Below are positions 14,391-22,828 of a DNA stretch of 64,000 nt, in pieces. The stretch's first letter is position 1. Each line of letters opens with the position of its first letter. Source of the DNA: an uncultured Paraprevotella sp. (GTDB taxonomy: Bacteria; Bacteroidota; Bacteroidia; Bacteroidales; Bacteroidaceae). The stretch spans positions 62,001 to 126,000 of the forward strand of contig CALUIV010000002.1 in assembly GCA_944320775.1 (NCBI GenBank), given 5' to 3'. The position numbers and the translations under genes are program-made. Below the pieces are notes generated by a model, which was not told the origin of the DNA, did not search any database, and worked only from the letters and a program-made list of their open reading frames with translations.

Positions 14391-16766
14391 ATGAGAACGC
14401 AACATTTATGGCTTGCCTTGATATTCATGGTACTCGGCATCTGGAAGGGGCAGGCGCAAAAGATACAGATTTGGGATAATCCGACCACGGAGTATGGTAA
14501 TGTTTACTTCGACGGATTCTTCAATATCGCTTTGGATATTACTAAAGTGGAACTGAAAGAAGATGAGACTGCGGTTTATGCTACAATCAAGCAACGCTCT
14601 GATTATCCTGATATGGATCAGTTTAAGTTTTCAAAAGACACCTATCTCTTGGCAGACAGTAAGCGCTATCCGGTGGTGTCCGCCGAAGGAATAGAGTTCG
14701 GCAAGTTCCGTCAGACGGAAAAGAATGGCCGGCTTGACGTGGTCTTCCACTTCCGCCCATTGCCAAAGAACACAAGGTCGTTTGATTTCATCGAAGGCGA
14801 TGGACAGGGAGCCTTACAGATAAAAGGCATCAAGCCGGTGGAGGAAAGATGGAAAGAACTTTTCCCCTCTTATTGGCGTGATGAACAGACCGGAGAATGG
14901 GTGATTGCCTTCCTCGGCAATCAGGCCATCTATGATAATAAGGTCTGGGATATGGAAGCGGAACTCCGTCATCGGGGAAAAGAGGCGGAAATCATGCTGA
15001 CTCATGAAGGCGAAACGATCATGGTGCAAGTAGGTAAGAACCGGAAGGGTCGGCGCACAATGCGGATAGGCAAGCAGAAGCGAACGCTTTCCATGATTAC
15101 CGGTCGCTTTATGCCCGATTATCCCAAGAAGGATACGCGCACTGATTTTGTGGATCTGGGCAACAAAACCGATACCGTTACTTTTATGGGTTGGTTAAAG
15201 GATTTGCCGGAAACTGAAAAAGATAAGAAACAGGTTCGTGTGAGTTACACTGATTTTGTTACGGATAAACGGGTGGAGTACATGGTGCAGCTCGATTCGT
15301 TCGGTCGTTTCTCCATAAAGATTCCGTTGACATGCAGCCATGAATTTTTCTTCGATTGGGATCTATGCTACCTGCGCACGGTCTTTGAGCCGGGGAAGAC
15401 CTATTTCCTGCTCTATGACTTCAAGGAAGGTCGCCGCCTTTTTATGGGCGATGATGTGCGTTTGCAGAACGAACTGCTTAAATACCCTTTGGAATGGTTT
15501 AGTATTTACATGGAACGGGGCGATGACTTGGATGAGTTTCTGGATGCTATCGACAGCATACTTAAGGCTAAATATGCATTTCTGGATACCTTATGCCTCC
15601 AACACCCCACACTCTCCACACGTTTTAGCCAGTTCTGCAAGGACAATATGACTGCCCAGGCAGCGTTTGCACTGGGGCAGGCACGATTCTATACGCCGAC
15701 ACGTTGTCTGTCGCCTCGTGCCCGCCAATATGCTTACGAACATTTTTGGAAGAAGATGTCCAAACCCTACGCGTTACACCGTGACTGGAGAGATTTCATT
15801 CGTGACTATGCAGATGATATAGCTGAAGAAAGTTTGGCTGCCACTTACTCTTTTGATGTCTGGGATTTCATGGAGGAGATTGCGTCCAATGCCGAGGAGC
15901 TTGATATCCTGAAAAACTATAAGTCGTGGATGGAAGAGAGCAATGCCCGCCTGGCTTCTGTAGAAAGTAAGGAGGAAAAAAAGCGCCTGATGGAGCAAAA
16001 CGAGAAGGAGGATGAAGAGCGGTTCAAAAAGGTGGATTCTATCCTCAATTCTCCAAGAGCACGGGAAGTAATCGGAGGAAAGGTGTTCGTGGAGGATATG
16101 CGCCGGAAAATCCATGTGCTCGATTCGATAGGTACAGACTCTTGCATCAAGACGGTCCTTCTTTATGAGGACGCATACAAAAGAATCGACTATACCCGTA
16201 AGCCGCTCACTCAGGAAATCATGGATTCTTTAGCCCTATGGACCGGCAATTCATCGGTCTTACAGGGTATCAGGGAGAAAAACGAATTCTACACCGCTCT
16301 TGCCAACCGGAAACTGGATCAGCTGGTTTTGAAAACGGGTTCGGAAGTGGAAGGCTTGCAGGAAGGAAAGGAGATTCTGAGTAAACTCACGGAGCCTTAT
16401 CGTGGCAAGTTCATCCTTCTGGATATTTGGGGCACCTGGTGCGGCCCTTGCAAGGACGCGCTCTCACATTCACAGGAAGAATATCAGCGGTTGGCCAAGT
16501 ATGATATCCAGTACATGTATCTCGCCAATCACAGTCCAAAAGACACTTGGGAGAATGTGATCAAAGAGTACAACGTGGCGGGGGATAACGTGGTTCACTT
16601 TAATCTCCCTCCGGAGCAGCAACAAGCTGTTGAAAGCTATCTCGAGGTTTCCTCGTTCCCTACTTATAAGGTGATTGATCCGGAGGGCCGGGTGCTCGAT
16701 GTCAAGGTAGACCCTCGCAATCTGGATTCTACCGAAAAGTTGTTCCAGCTGCTCACCGGCAAATAA
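14391..16766 (+). CDS. Large exported TlpA-family thioredoxin-like protein
   Basis: The 791-residue protein starts at ATG 14391, immediately before a signal peptide (LWLALIFMVLGIWKGQAQ); the upstream in-frame extension from 14328 has no signal and is rejected. About residues 25-150 form a beta-rich module, 250-370 a second (VTFMGWLKDLPETE...), 380-620 a long charged helical region with EEKKRLMEQNEKEDEERFKK, and 660-791 a thioredoxin domain with FILLDIWGTWCGPCKDAL (WCGPC) and EVSSFPTYKVIDPEG (cis-Pro). It is the last of four consecutive paralogues. The palindromic hairpin at 16881 separates it from the convergent operon. Confidence 0.85.
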   Translation: MRTQHLWLALIFMVLGIWKGQAQKIQIWDNPTTEYGNVYFDGFFNIALDITKVELKEDETAVYATIKQRSDYPDMDQFKFSKDTYLLADSKRYPVVSAEGIEFGKFRQTEKNGRLDVVFHFRPLPKNTRSFDFIEGDGQGALQIKGIKPVEERWKELFPSYWRDEQTGEWVIAFLGNQAIYDNKVWDMEAELRHRGKEAEIMLTHEGETIMVQVGKNRKGRRTMRIGKQKRTLSMITGRFMPDYPKKDTRTDFVDLGNKTDTVTFMGWLKDLPETEKDKKQVRVSYTDFVTDKRVEYMVQLDSFGRFSIKIPLTCSHEFFFDWDLCYLRTVFEPGKTYFLLYDFKEGRRLFMGDDVRLQNELLKYPLEWFSIYMERGDDLDEFLDAIDSILKAKYAFLDTLCLQHPTLSTRFSQFCKDNMTAQAAFALGQARFYTPTRCLSPRARQYAYEHFWKKMSKPYALHRDWRDFIRDYADDIAEESLAATYSFDVWDFMEEIASNAEELDILKNYKSWMEESNARLASVESKEEKKRLMEQNEKEDEERFKKVDSILNSPRAREVIGGKVFVEDMRRKIHVLDSIGTDSCIKTVLLYEDAYKRIDYTRKPLTQEIMDSLALWTGNSSVLQGIREKNEFYTALANRKLDQLVLKTGSEVEGLQEGKEILSKLTEPYRGKFILLDIWGTWCGPCKDALSHSQEEYQRLAKYDIQYMYLANHSPKDTWENVIKEYNVAGDNVVHFNLPPEQQQAVESYLEVSSFPTYKVIDPEGRVLDVKVDPRNLDSTEKLFQLLTGK

Positions 16767-16880
16767 TATCCCGAAGTTTTTTGTATGATGAAAAGTGCGT
16801 AACACACTGGAAATAGGAATATTAAAAGAAATTTTTCTCTTTCAGGAGCCTTTCTGATTGAAAAAACGAAAGGTAGAAAA

Positions 16881-16931
16881 AAGTCTCCAATTCTTTCCAA
16901 TCTTTGCAAAATTGGAAAGAATTGGAGACTT
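16881..16931. repeat. Palindromic repeat, copy 1 (perfect 21-bp stem)
   Basis: Arms 16881-16901 and 16911-16931 are exact reverse complements (AAGTCTCCAATTCTTTCCAA...), enclosing the loop CTTTGCAAA. The same element occurs at 22776-22824 and 24169-24214. Here it lies between two convergent transcripts; on the minus strand it is followed by a T-run, so this copy can also serve as the terminator of the minus-strand operon. Confidence 0.9.
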
Positions 16932-17036
16932 TGCATAGATACGCAGATAAGAAATGGACCGACATCCAATAATGTTTTCTAATAGTTCCTTTTGGGCAAA
17001 CGATTGGTTTAAATATATGTAAAGAGTCTATTTACA

Positions 17037-17780
17037 TTAACGTTTTATGTACTTTTTCCCGTTTTGTATGAAGATTTCTCCTTTCATGATGTTACTCCGT
17101 TTTCTTCCTTGCAGGTCATACAAGGTGTTATCTTTTAGGATAACTATTTGAGGTATGGTTAGTCCGTTTGTTTCCTCCTTAGGAAAGTCAGCTGCCGAGA
17201 ATATACATTTACCGTAGTCGTAGCAGGCTATTAAACGGTGAAAATAAATATTTTTGTCTATCAAACCCGTGTTCACGAACTCATCCTTGCTCAGGCCGAT
17301 ACCTTCCACAATATAATAAATGTATTCACCATGGGGGTGGTCAATTCCGGAATCAATCATCAGCCACTTGCGTATTGTTCTGTCAATCACGATGTAATCT
17401 TCTTTTAATACGACATTTATATCGTCAAATGCATCTCCTTTGTGAAGATTCATGTCCATGACAAGATCTTCTTCTCCGTCCTCATCTATCCGATACACTT
17501 TGCCATTATTTTCGTATGCTACAATATATTGGGGATAAATAACTTCTGCTATGTTCCGATAATCAACAAGCAACTTTTTACAAACCTTTCCATTTACAAT
17601 GGAGTCACCGTTCACTGTTATGGTCATATAAGCATCCGGTATATCTTGTCTTGAATCCCTATATGATAAGGATAGTTTCCACATCCTTCCTTCAGTCAGT
17701 ACAGATTGATACACCTTTTGGCTGAGAATATTTTCCGTTGAGAAAAACAGCATTATCGCTAATATCATTATCTTCTTCAT
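17037..17780 (-). CDS. Secreted hypothetical protein with a C-terminal sorting-like tail
   Basis: The 247-residue protein has a signal peptide (KKIMILAIMLFFSTENILSQ). The body is beta-rich with no motif I recognise. The C-terminus YDLQGRKRS...KGEIFIQNGKKYIKR resembles the short C-terminal beta-domain of many secreted Bacteroidales proteins (TYDLQGR...KGLYI.NGKK). The start at 17780 is chosen because ATG overlaps the TGA of the preceding gene as ATGA, the same coupling seen one gene upstream. It is the last gene of the operon headed by the sigma-factor fusion or by the radical SAM gene. Confidence 0.7.
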   Translation of the reverse strand: MKKIMILAIMLFFSTENILSQKVYQSVLTEGRMWKLSLSYRDSRQDIPDAYMTITVNGDSIVNGKVCKKLLVDYRNIAEVIYPQYIVAYENNGKVYRIDEDGEEDLVMDMNLHKGDAFDDINVVLKEDYIVIDRTIRKWLMIDSGIDHPHGEYIYYIVEGIGLSKDEFVNTGLIDKNIYFHRLIACYDYGKCIFSAADFPKEETNGLTIPQIVILKDNTLYDLQGRKRSNIMKGEIFIQNGKKYIKR

Positions 17781-18814
17781 TTCTTGATACATTTATTGAT
17801 CTCGTCTATTAAAATATAAGTATTATACATTGAGTGAAAACCGCTATTTGGAGCGAATAGGCTTCCTCTTTGCGCGACTTCCACAAAGAACTTTATTTCA
17901 TCAAAATATCCTTGAGTGTATATTTGATTGTTGACGTTTGTGGGTACAAAGTTATTTCGGGAGAAGAGGGTTTCTGTTAGAGCTCTTTTTCGCATCACCT
18001 TTTCTAATGGAATGCCAAAGGCTTGTCCCTGCTTGGGGATAAACGTCAATGTTTCCATTTGGTTCAACTCGTATATGCCTCTTTCAGTATTAACGGTCAA
18101 TGTCTCGTTGGCATTCTGCCAAGAATAGGCGGTGGAAAGTTCCAATATCCCTGTTACGGATTCATGTTTTAATGTCAACAATAGACTTTCTCCGTTTTTA
18201 CTATGGATATATTCACAACTGCGAATTTCTGCTTTGCCGAAGATATAGCATACATAGTCCAGAGGATGGATAAATAGATCTATCAAAGGGTTTCCTTCTG
18301 GATAGCCACCTGTCAGATATCTCATGTTGTAGGTAAGTAATGTTTCTTTTTTAAGTCGTTTAATCAGAATTTTAGTTGCCGGTGCATAGCGCTTTTGCAT
18401 CCCTGTCACAACAAAACTTTGTTCCAAATCCATTAGCTGTTGCAACTCTGTTAAGAATGAGCAAGGAGGCTTTTCTATAAAGAGGGCTTTTCTACTTTTC
18501 AGTACCTTTTTAGCATTGGAAAAATGAGCAGAAGGATTGATAGAGATAAAAACGCCTGTTACTTCCTCGTCTGCAAGTATTTCATCAAGAGATGTTGTAA
18601 TTTGAACTCCTCTCCATGTTTCTTTCACCAATGGCAGTTTGCTTTCCGATTTGCAGCAGATATATTTCAGATGAACATGAAGATAGTCAAGCACAGGATA
18701 TAGGTTGTTTGTACTGTGATTACCGATGCCTACAAAAGCAAATTTACCATCGTAAGTATGTTTTAGTTGATGGAGATTGCGCAGTCGTTTATATTGTTCT
18801 ATGATTCGTTTCAT
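17777..18814 (-). CDS. Gfo/Idh/MocA family oxidoreductase
   Basis: The 345-residue protein starts at ATG 18814, which overlaps the TGA of the radical SAM gene (ATGA). The N-terminal dinucleotide-binding fold begins FAFVGIGNHSTNNLYPVL; VFISINPSAHFSNAKK and LFIEKPPCSFLTEL (the EKP motif, about residue 112) are family landmarks; the C-terminal domain contains LIDLFIHPLDYVCYIFG, with the conserved histidine. Members oxidise or reduce sugars, sugar nucleotides or similar using NAD(P). The glycine-rich motif GIGNHS is less regular than the usual GxGxxG. Pairing with a radical SAM enzyme suggests a small-molecule or glycan modification step, which is inference. Confidence 0.8.
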   Translation of the reverse strand: MKRIIEQYKRLRNLHQLKHTYDGKFAFVGIGNHSTNNLYPVLDYLHVHLKYICCKSESKLPLVKETWRGVQITTSLDEILADEEVTGVFISINPSAHFSNAKKVLKSRKALFIEKPPCSFLTELQQLMDLEQSFVVTGMQKRYAPATKILIKRLKKETLLTYNMRYLTGGYPEGNPLIDLFIHPLDYVCYIFGKAEIRSCEYIHSKNGESLLLTLKHESVTGILELSTAYSWQNANETLTVNTERGIYELNQMETLTFIPKQGQAFGIPLEKVMRKRALTETLFSRNNFVPTNVNNQIYTQGYFDEIKFFVEVAQRGSLFAPNSGFHSMYNTYILIDEINKCIKK

Positions 18815-19869
18815 TTTCTGAAAAATTGTTTGTAAGTACACTTTTTGTTTGCCGACCATTGATATTTTCCATAAGTCCATTCAATCAGTCTCTTGGGTAG
18901 CACTTTCTCAAAGTTGCGAAGCAGGATAATGTCGTATTTTCTATGGAAGTTTATCCAGCATTTATTGCATTGATGGGAATATTGGCATTGTAACTTTACT
19001 GATTTTCTGGCATTGAATATTTCATCCAAAGATTGCTTATGAATATTGCCCAACACAACACTTAAGTTTTGGCATAGCGGTACATTACCATTGGAATGAA
19101 TGACCAGTTCGCTGAGTATGCTTTGGCAGCGCAAGTGCAGATCCCCCTTACGCCATTCGTTATAGAGGGCCACAAAATCATAATTTTCATCTGTATCATG
19201 GATGTTTACCGGTATTTGTTCTATGTAGTTCTCCATCTCCACAGCCAGCAGGTCTGCGGTAGTGTCGAAGAAGTCCATTGTGCCGTAAATACCTATTCTG
19301 ATATCTATGTCATATTGTTTTGCCACATTTATTACATATTCCATATCTTTGAAAGAATTCCAAGGAGATAGGCAAAACATTAGTGATATGGGCACCTCGT
19401 CTTTCAAAGTTTCCACTACTTCAATTACTTTGTCATAGCCATTACAGCCTCGCATGTGTTGATAGGTCTCCTTATTCCCATCAAGTGATACATACAAGTG
19501 TTTGGGACTGTAAGCCTTCACTGCATGGACGACTTTTTTGGGTGCAAGGCAGTTGGACAACAGTGTATAGCAGGGGTGGTTCTCCTTTAACCATTCCATG
19601 ATGGTATCGGCTTCCGGGTGAAGCAGAAATTCTCCGCCTTCCAAGCCAATAACAGTATTCTTTGTTACACATTTGCTCTGCACTATAGCCTTTATGTCTT
19701 CCAATGAAAGATGTTCTTCTGGCTTTTTCCAAATTGAACAATGCTTGCAGCGTGACTGGCACTGGGTAGTTGCATAAATCATTAACTGACTTAATTTTTT
19801 ATGATGAGGACGTAGCATATTGTTTACAAACAGTACCCCATTAAATAGATAATCTTTTACTTTATACAT
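18811..19869 (-). CDS. Radical SAM/SPASM domain protein
   Basis: The 352-residue protein carries the [4Fe-4S]-SAM motif CQSRCKHC (CxxxCxxC) at about residues 38-45, GLEGGEFLLHPE (the GGE motif) near 75, and a C-terminal SPASM-like cysteine set: CQSILSELVIHSNGNVPLCQN, then CQYSHQCNKCWINF near 300. SPASM domains hold auxiliary iron-sulfur clusters and occur in peptide-modifying enzymes and in sugar or lipid-modifying enzymes. No small precursor peptide is visible beside it. It is coupled by ATGA to the oxidoreductase gene downstream and lies 73 bp after the sigma-fusion gene. Confidence 0.85.
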   Translation of the reverse strand: MYKVKDYLFNGVLFVNNMLRPHHKKLSQLMIYATTQCQSRCKHCSIWKKPEEHLSLEDIKAIVQSKCVTKNTVIGLEGGEFLLHPEADTIMEWLKENHPCYTLLSNCLAPKKVVHAVKAYSPKHLYVSLDGNKETYQHMRGCNGYDKVIEVVETLKDEVPISLMFCLSPWNSFKDMEYVINVAKQYDIDIRIGIYGTMDFFDTTADLLAVEMENYIEQIPVNIHDTDENYDFVALYNEWRKGDLHLRCQSILSELVIHSNGNVPLCQNLSVVLGNIHKQSLDEIFNARKSVKLQCQYSHQCNKCWINFHRKYDIILLRNFEKVLPKRLIEWTYGKYQWSANKKCTYKQFFRK

Positions 19870-19942
19870 CTTAATCGGATTTTTGTTCTATATTTATATA
19901 GATTCAATATTCATCCGATAGACTGCGTGAGAATTTATTTAA

Positions 19943-21601
19943 TTACCATGTAAACCTGATACCAAATGGTATAGAGAACATTATAGGATGCTCTGTCCAG
20001 ATAGTATGTGTACTGCTACCGTTAGGGATATGCCAATATAATGTCGGTTCAACATATAACGCCCATTTTGATAAAAATTTGTATTGTATTCCGATGCTGA
20101 AATCGGTTGTCCATTGCACAGAAGGTGTTATATTCCAGCTGTCCGTATAGGCAGACATATTGTTTACAATATAGTCGCAGTTCACTTTCCCGTATATAGG
20201 AATCTGTAGAGACATGGCAATAGAACTATATGTCGACAGGTGTTTATAATCTGCTATACGATAAGAGATTCCGAGAGGTATGCCGAGGTAATGTATCTTC
20301 TGTTGCTTACCTATATAATAAGATCCGTTACCCATTGTGCTTTTCGACTTCAAGAGAGAGTATTGCAGACCAATCTCAATACTCCATCTTTCAGCAATGG
20401 ATTTATTTAAAGATAGATTAAACGTAATAGGACGATCATGCTGCTCTTTTTCTATGATTTCGCCTTGGTTGTGGTCGGCAATCTCCATCAGGGTGAGTTT
20501 ATCTTGTGGAGTTTGGTCATGAACGGTCATGTGCAGATAGCGGCTGTAGTCTTCCCAAGTATTTATATTCTCAGGGAACGTCGGACCGTCAATATCTGGG
20601 ATAAATTTATCGATGGCAATAAGTTGGTAAATATTCTGAGCCAATGTTGGACCGACGGAACCTGTGGTAAGTATATGCCATTCTGCCGACTTCTTCTTGG
20701 TATCATTGAATGCAAATTCATTATCGGATAGTATAAACTGTGGTTTTATGCTATCTACATATTCTGTGCTGTCCTGCTTGTATTCCACAATTTCCATGTC
20801 AGATATGGGCGTTTCAACTATGGTAGTGTCTAACAGCTGCGTGGCGTTTTTTTCTTCTTTTTTGTTGGCATTGGAAGGATTTACATTTTTATGTGCAGAT
20901 ATCTGAGCATAAGTTTTTTCTTTTACGATTGAAATATTTTCCTTATTTGTGATGTTTTTTCGTTCTTTATCGTCTTTTACAATAATTGGAGAGTGCTGTG
21001 GTTGCAACGTTTTTTTTCTTAAAATAAAATAGCAAAGAGGTATAGCCATAATAATAAGCAAGACGATAGCCAAAAGTTGTCCTTTTGCTATTTTTTGGAG
21101 CATTGCTTTGGCTCTTGACAATTGGGACGAAGAACTATGCGGTTCTATTCCCAAAATTTCTGCAATTTCCTTGTGTGAAAAACCTTCTATGGCATATAAT
21201 CTTAAAATCTTTCCATATCCATCCGGTAATTCGTTTACGAGATTAAGAATGTCTTGTATATTTACAATTGAATCTGCCGAGACGTTCGTATCAACTATTT
21301 TTTCTCCTTCATTAATTATTGGGCCGAAACATATTCTGTTCTTTCTCTCCATATATTTCAATGCCACATTTCTGACAATACTGGTTAGCCACTCGCTGAA
21401 TCGTTCTGGAGTATTGAGATTCTGCAAGGAGGAAAAGGCAAGTATAAAAGCATCATGGACGAGGTCTTTTGCTGTTTCCTCATCTTCTTTTGTTATTTTA
21501 ATACACAGCCCTAACATTTTAGGATAGTACATATTGTATAATGTTTCAAGAGCGTGTGAATCTTTTGTCTTCGCCCTTTTTACCAGCGTTTTTAAGTCCA
21601 T
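19943..21601 (-). CDS. ECF sigma factor fused to a membrane helix and an outer-membrane beta-barrel
   Basis: One uninterrupted 552-residue frame. Residues about 8-90 are sigma region 2 (TLYNMYYPKMLGLC, ETAKDLVHDAFILAFSSLQ, FSEWLTSIVRNVALKYMERK) and about 118-170 region 4 with its helix-turn-helix (LPDGYGKILRLYAIEGFSHK, IAEILGIEPHSSSSQLSRAK). Only a few residues later comes one membrane helix (about 174-195, LLAIVLLIIMAIPLCYFIL) followed by RKK. A polar lysine/asparagine-rich linker runs to about 300; the rest (about 310-552) has alternating beta strands and ends in IPFGIRFTW, with the terminal aromatic residue of outer-membrane barrels. Predicted path: cytoplasm, inner membrane, periplasm, outer membrane. 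Dual membrane-spanning anti-sigma factors are known in Bacteroides; here the sigma factor itself occupies the cytoplasmic end and no anti-sigma domain is visible. Confidence 0.8.
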   Translation of the reverse strand: MDLKTLVKRAKTKDSHALETLYNMYYPKMLGLCIKITKEDEETAKDLVHDAFILAFSSLQNLNTPERFSEWLTSIVRNVALKYMERKNRICFGPIINEGEKIVDTNVSADSIVNIQDILNLVNELPDGYGKILRLYAIEGFSHKEIAEILGIEPHSSSSQLSRAKAMLQKIAKGQLLAIVLLIIMAIPLCYFILRKKTLQPQHSPIIVKDDKERKNITNKENISIVKEKTYAQISAHKNVNPSNANKKEEKNATQLLDTTIVETPISDMEIVEYKQDSTEYVDSIKPQFILSDNEFAFNDTKKKSAEWHILTTGSVGPTLAQNIYQLIAIDKFIPDIDGPTFPENINTWEDYSRYLHMTVHDQTPQDKLTLMEIADHNQGEIIEKEQHDRPITFNLSLNKSIAERWSIEIGLQYSLLKSKSTMGNGSYYIGKQQKIHYLGIPLGISYRIADYKHLSTYSSIAMSLQIPIYGKVNCDYIVNNMSAYTDSWNITPSVQWTTDFSIGIQYKFLSKWALYVEPTLYWHIPNGSSTHTIWTEHPIMFSIPFGIRFTW

Positions 21602-22654
21602 ATATTTTAGAAAGTGACATATTACTTCCCTATTATTAATATAGATACTTACAAGGACAAAAAGACTGCACGAATAAAGTATTATAATGTAATTTCGCTA
21701 TTGTAAGTTTCTTTCTTTATTGTCTTTTGCATTCTTTTTCTTTAACGGTAGTCGAAGCAAATTCTTATTTGTCAGACATCTTTTTCTGATTGGGTCACTC
21801 ATAAAGCCACGTCTACGGATTTATTGACGTATCTATCAGACCATCTATCAGATGATCGTTTCCAATTTATTTTTATCAAAAGCAGTCTGGTGGCAGACTT
21901 ATCCATTTCCGGCTGCAAAACAACTGTCTGGTAGAAAATGAGGCCACATTTTGGGTGTAATTACCGTCTTCCAGCTTAATAGTAACAAACCATTCGAAAT
22001 CAGATGTATGGAACAACAACTCAATATTACAGTCGTGCCCACTCATTTTTTATGCGCTTATATTCCAACGGAAGAGAAATCATGTTTCTTCAGGAATAAA
22101 TTTTCTAACAATGGTAAATCTCTTTTTCTGCGATGTACATTCTTTTTTATAAAATCAAGCAGATATGCTTCCTTGAACATAAATCGTACAGTAGTTTGTA
22201 AAAACAGATTCATTGGATGAGCATTTTCCGTTCCGCCACAAATCTTTTTAATAAGAAGGTAGAAAATATGGGAATGTATAGAATTGGCCATTAAAACTAA
22301 TATTTTTATAACACAACTTAATGCCATATTTTACGTCTGGATATTTGTCCTCTTTTAATAGTTTGTTCAGTGATGCTGTTGCTCTGGTACTATACGGAGC
22401 ATGTACTTGTAAAAACCCTTTATGAAATCCTCAGAATATCCTTTGGCCCAAAGAAATTCCTTAAAGTTCATGAGTGCATCTCATAATCATTTTTTCACAT
22501 AATCCGCACTTGTTTTTGCTTCTTATTTCACATAATCCGTATAATAAATTCTCTATATTTCACATTTTCCTATAGAAAATATGGGAGATTTCTCACCTTT
22601 TCCAAGGTGTATTGCTCTCCCAAAAGAGTTTTATTGTTTTCATCTTCAAGATTA
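21602..22654. other. About 1 kb without a recognisable intact gene; degraded sequence
   Basis: The first 120 bp on the minus strand should hold the promoter of the sigma-fusion gene, but no clear TTTG/TANNTTTG pair is seen. Several short frames (for example 22058-22327 minus, 89 codons, and 21951-22220 plus) have no family I recognise and unlike composition. Around 22490-22560 the motif TTTCACATAATCCG occurs twice about 36 bp apart, with a partial third TTTCACAT. This looks like the decayed remains of mobile or accessory DNA. Confidence 0.4.
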
Positions 22655-22772
22655 TTGTTTGAATACAGTATTACTGTTTTTCAAGAAATGGATGATGCTT
22701 TCTTTTCTTCGTATTTTCGTTTTGATATATTGTTGTAGCTTTTTGAAGGACAGTTCCAAAATCTTCATTTTA
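22655..22772 (-). pseudogene. Relic of a second fic gene (internal segment)
   Basis: Bases 22688-22755 align with 23072-23138 inside the intact fic gene (the part encoding LELSFKELQQYIKRKCEEKR) at roughly 85 percent identity, with one extra T in the relic that shifts the frame. Similarity fades towards 22655. It stands just beyond the palindromic repeat that follows fic, so it is what remains of another fic copy on the same strand. Confidence 0.65.
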
Positions 22773-22775
22773 TAG

Positions 22776-22824
22776 TTCTCTAATTCTTTCCAATCTTTGC
22801 AAAATTGGAAAGAATTGGAGACTT
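22776..22824. repeat. Palindromic repeat, copy 2
   Basis: Arms 22776-22794 and 22804-22822 pair with only wobble or single mismatches; the loop CTTTGCAAA (22795-22803) equals that of copy 1. It begins 5 bp beyond the stop codon of fic. Relative to copy 3 on the other side of fic it is inverted. Confidence 0.85.
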
Positions 22825-22828
22825 CTTC

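Noticed and set aside
22058-22327. 89-codon minus-strand frame in the decayed region
   Set aside because: No family resemblance, no promoter and frameshifted-looking surroundings; kept only as part of the degraded stretch.
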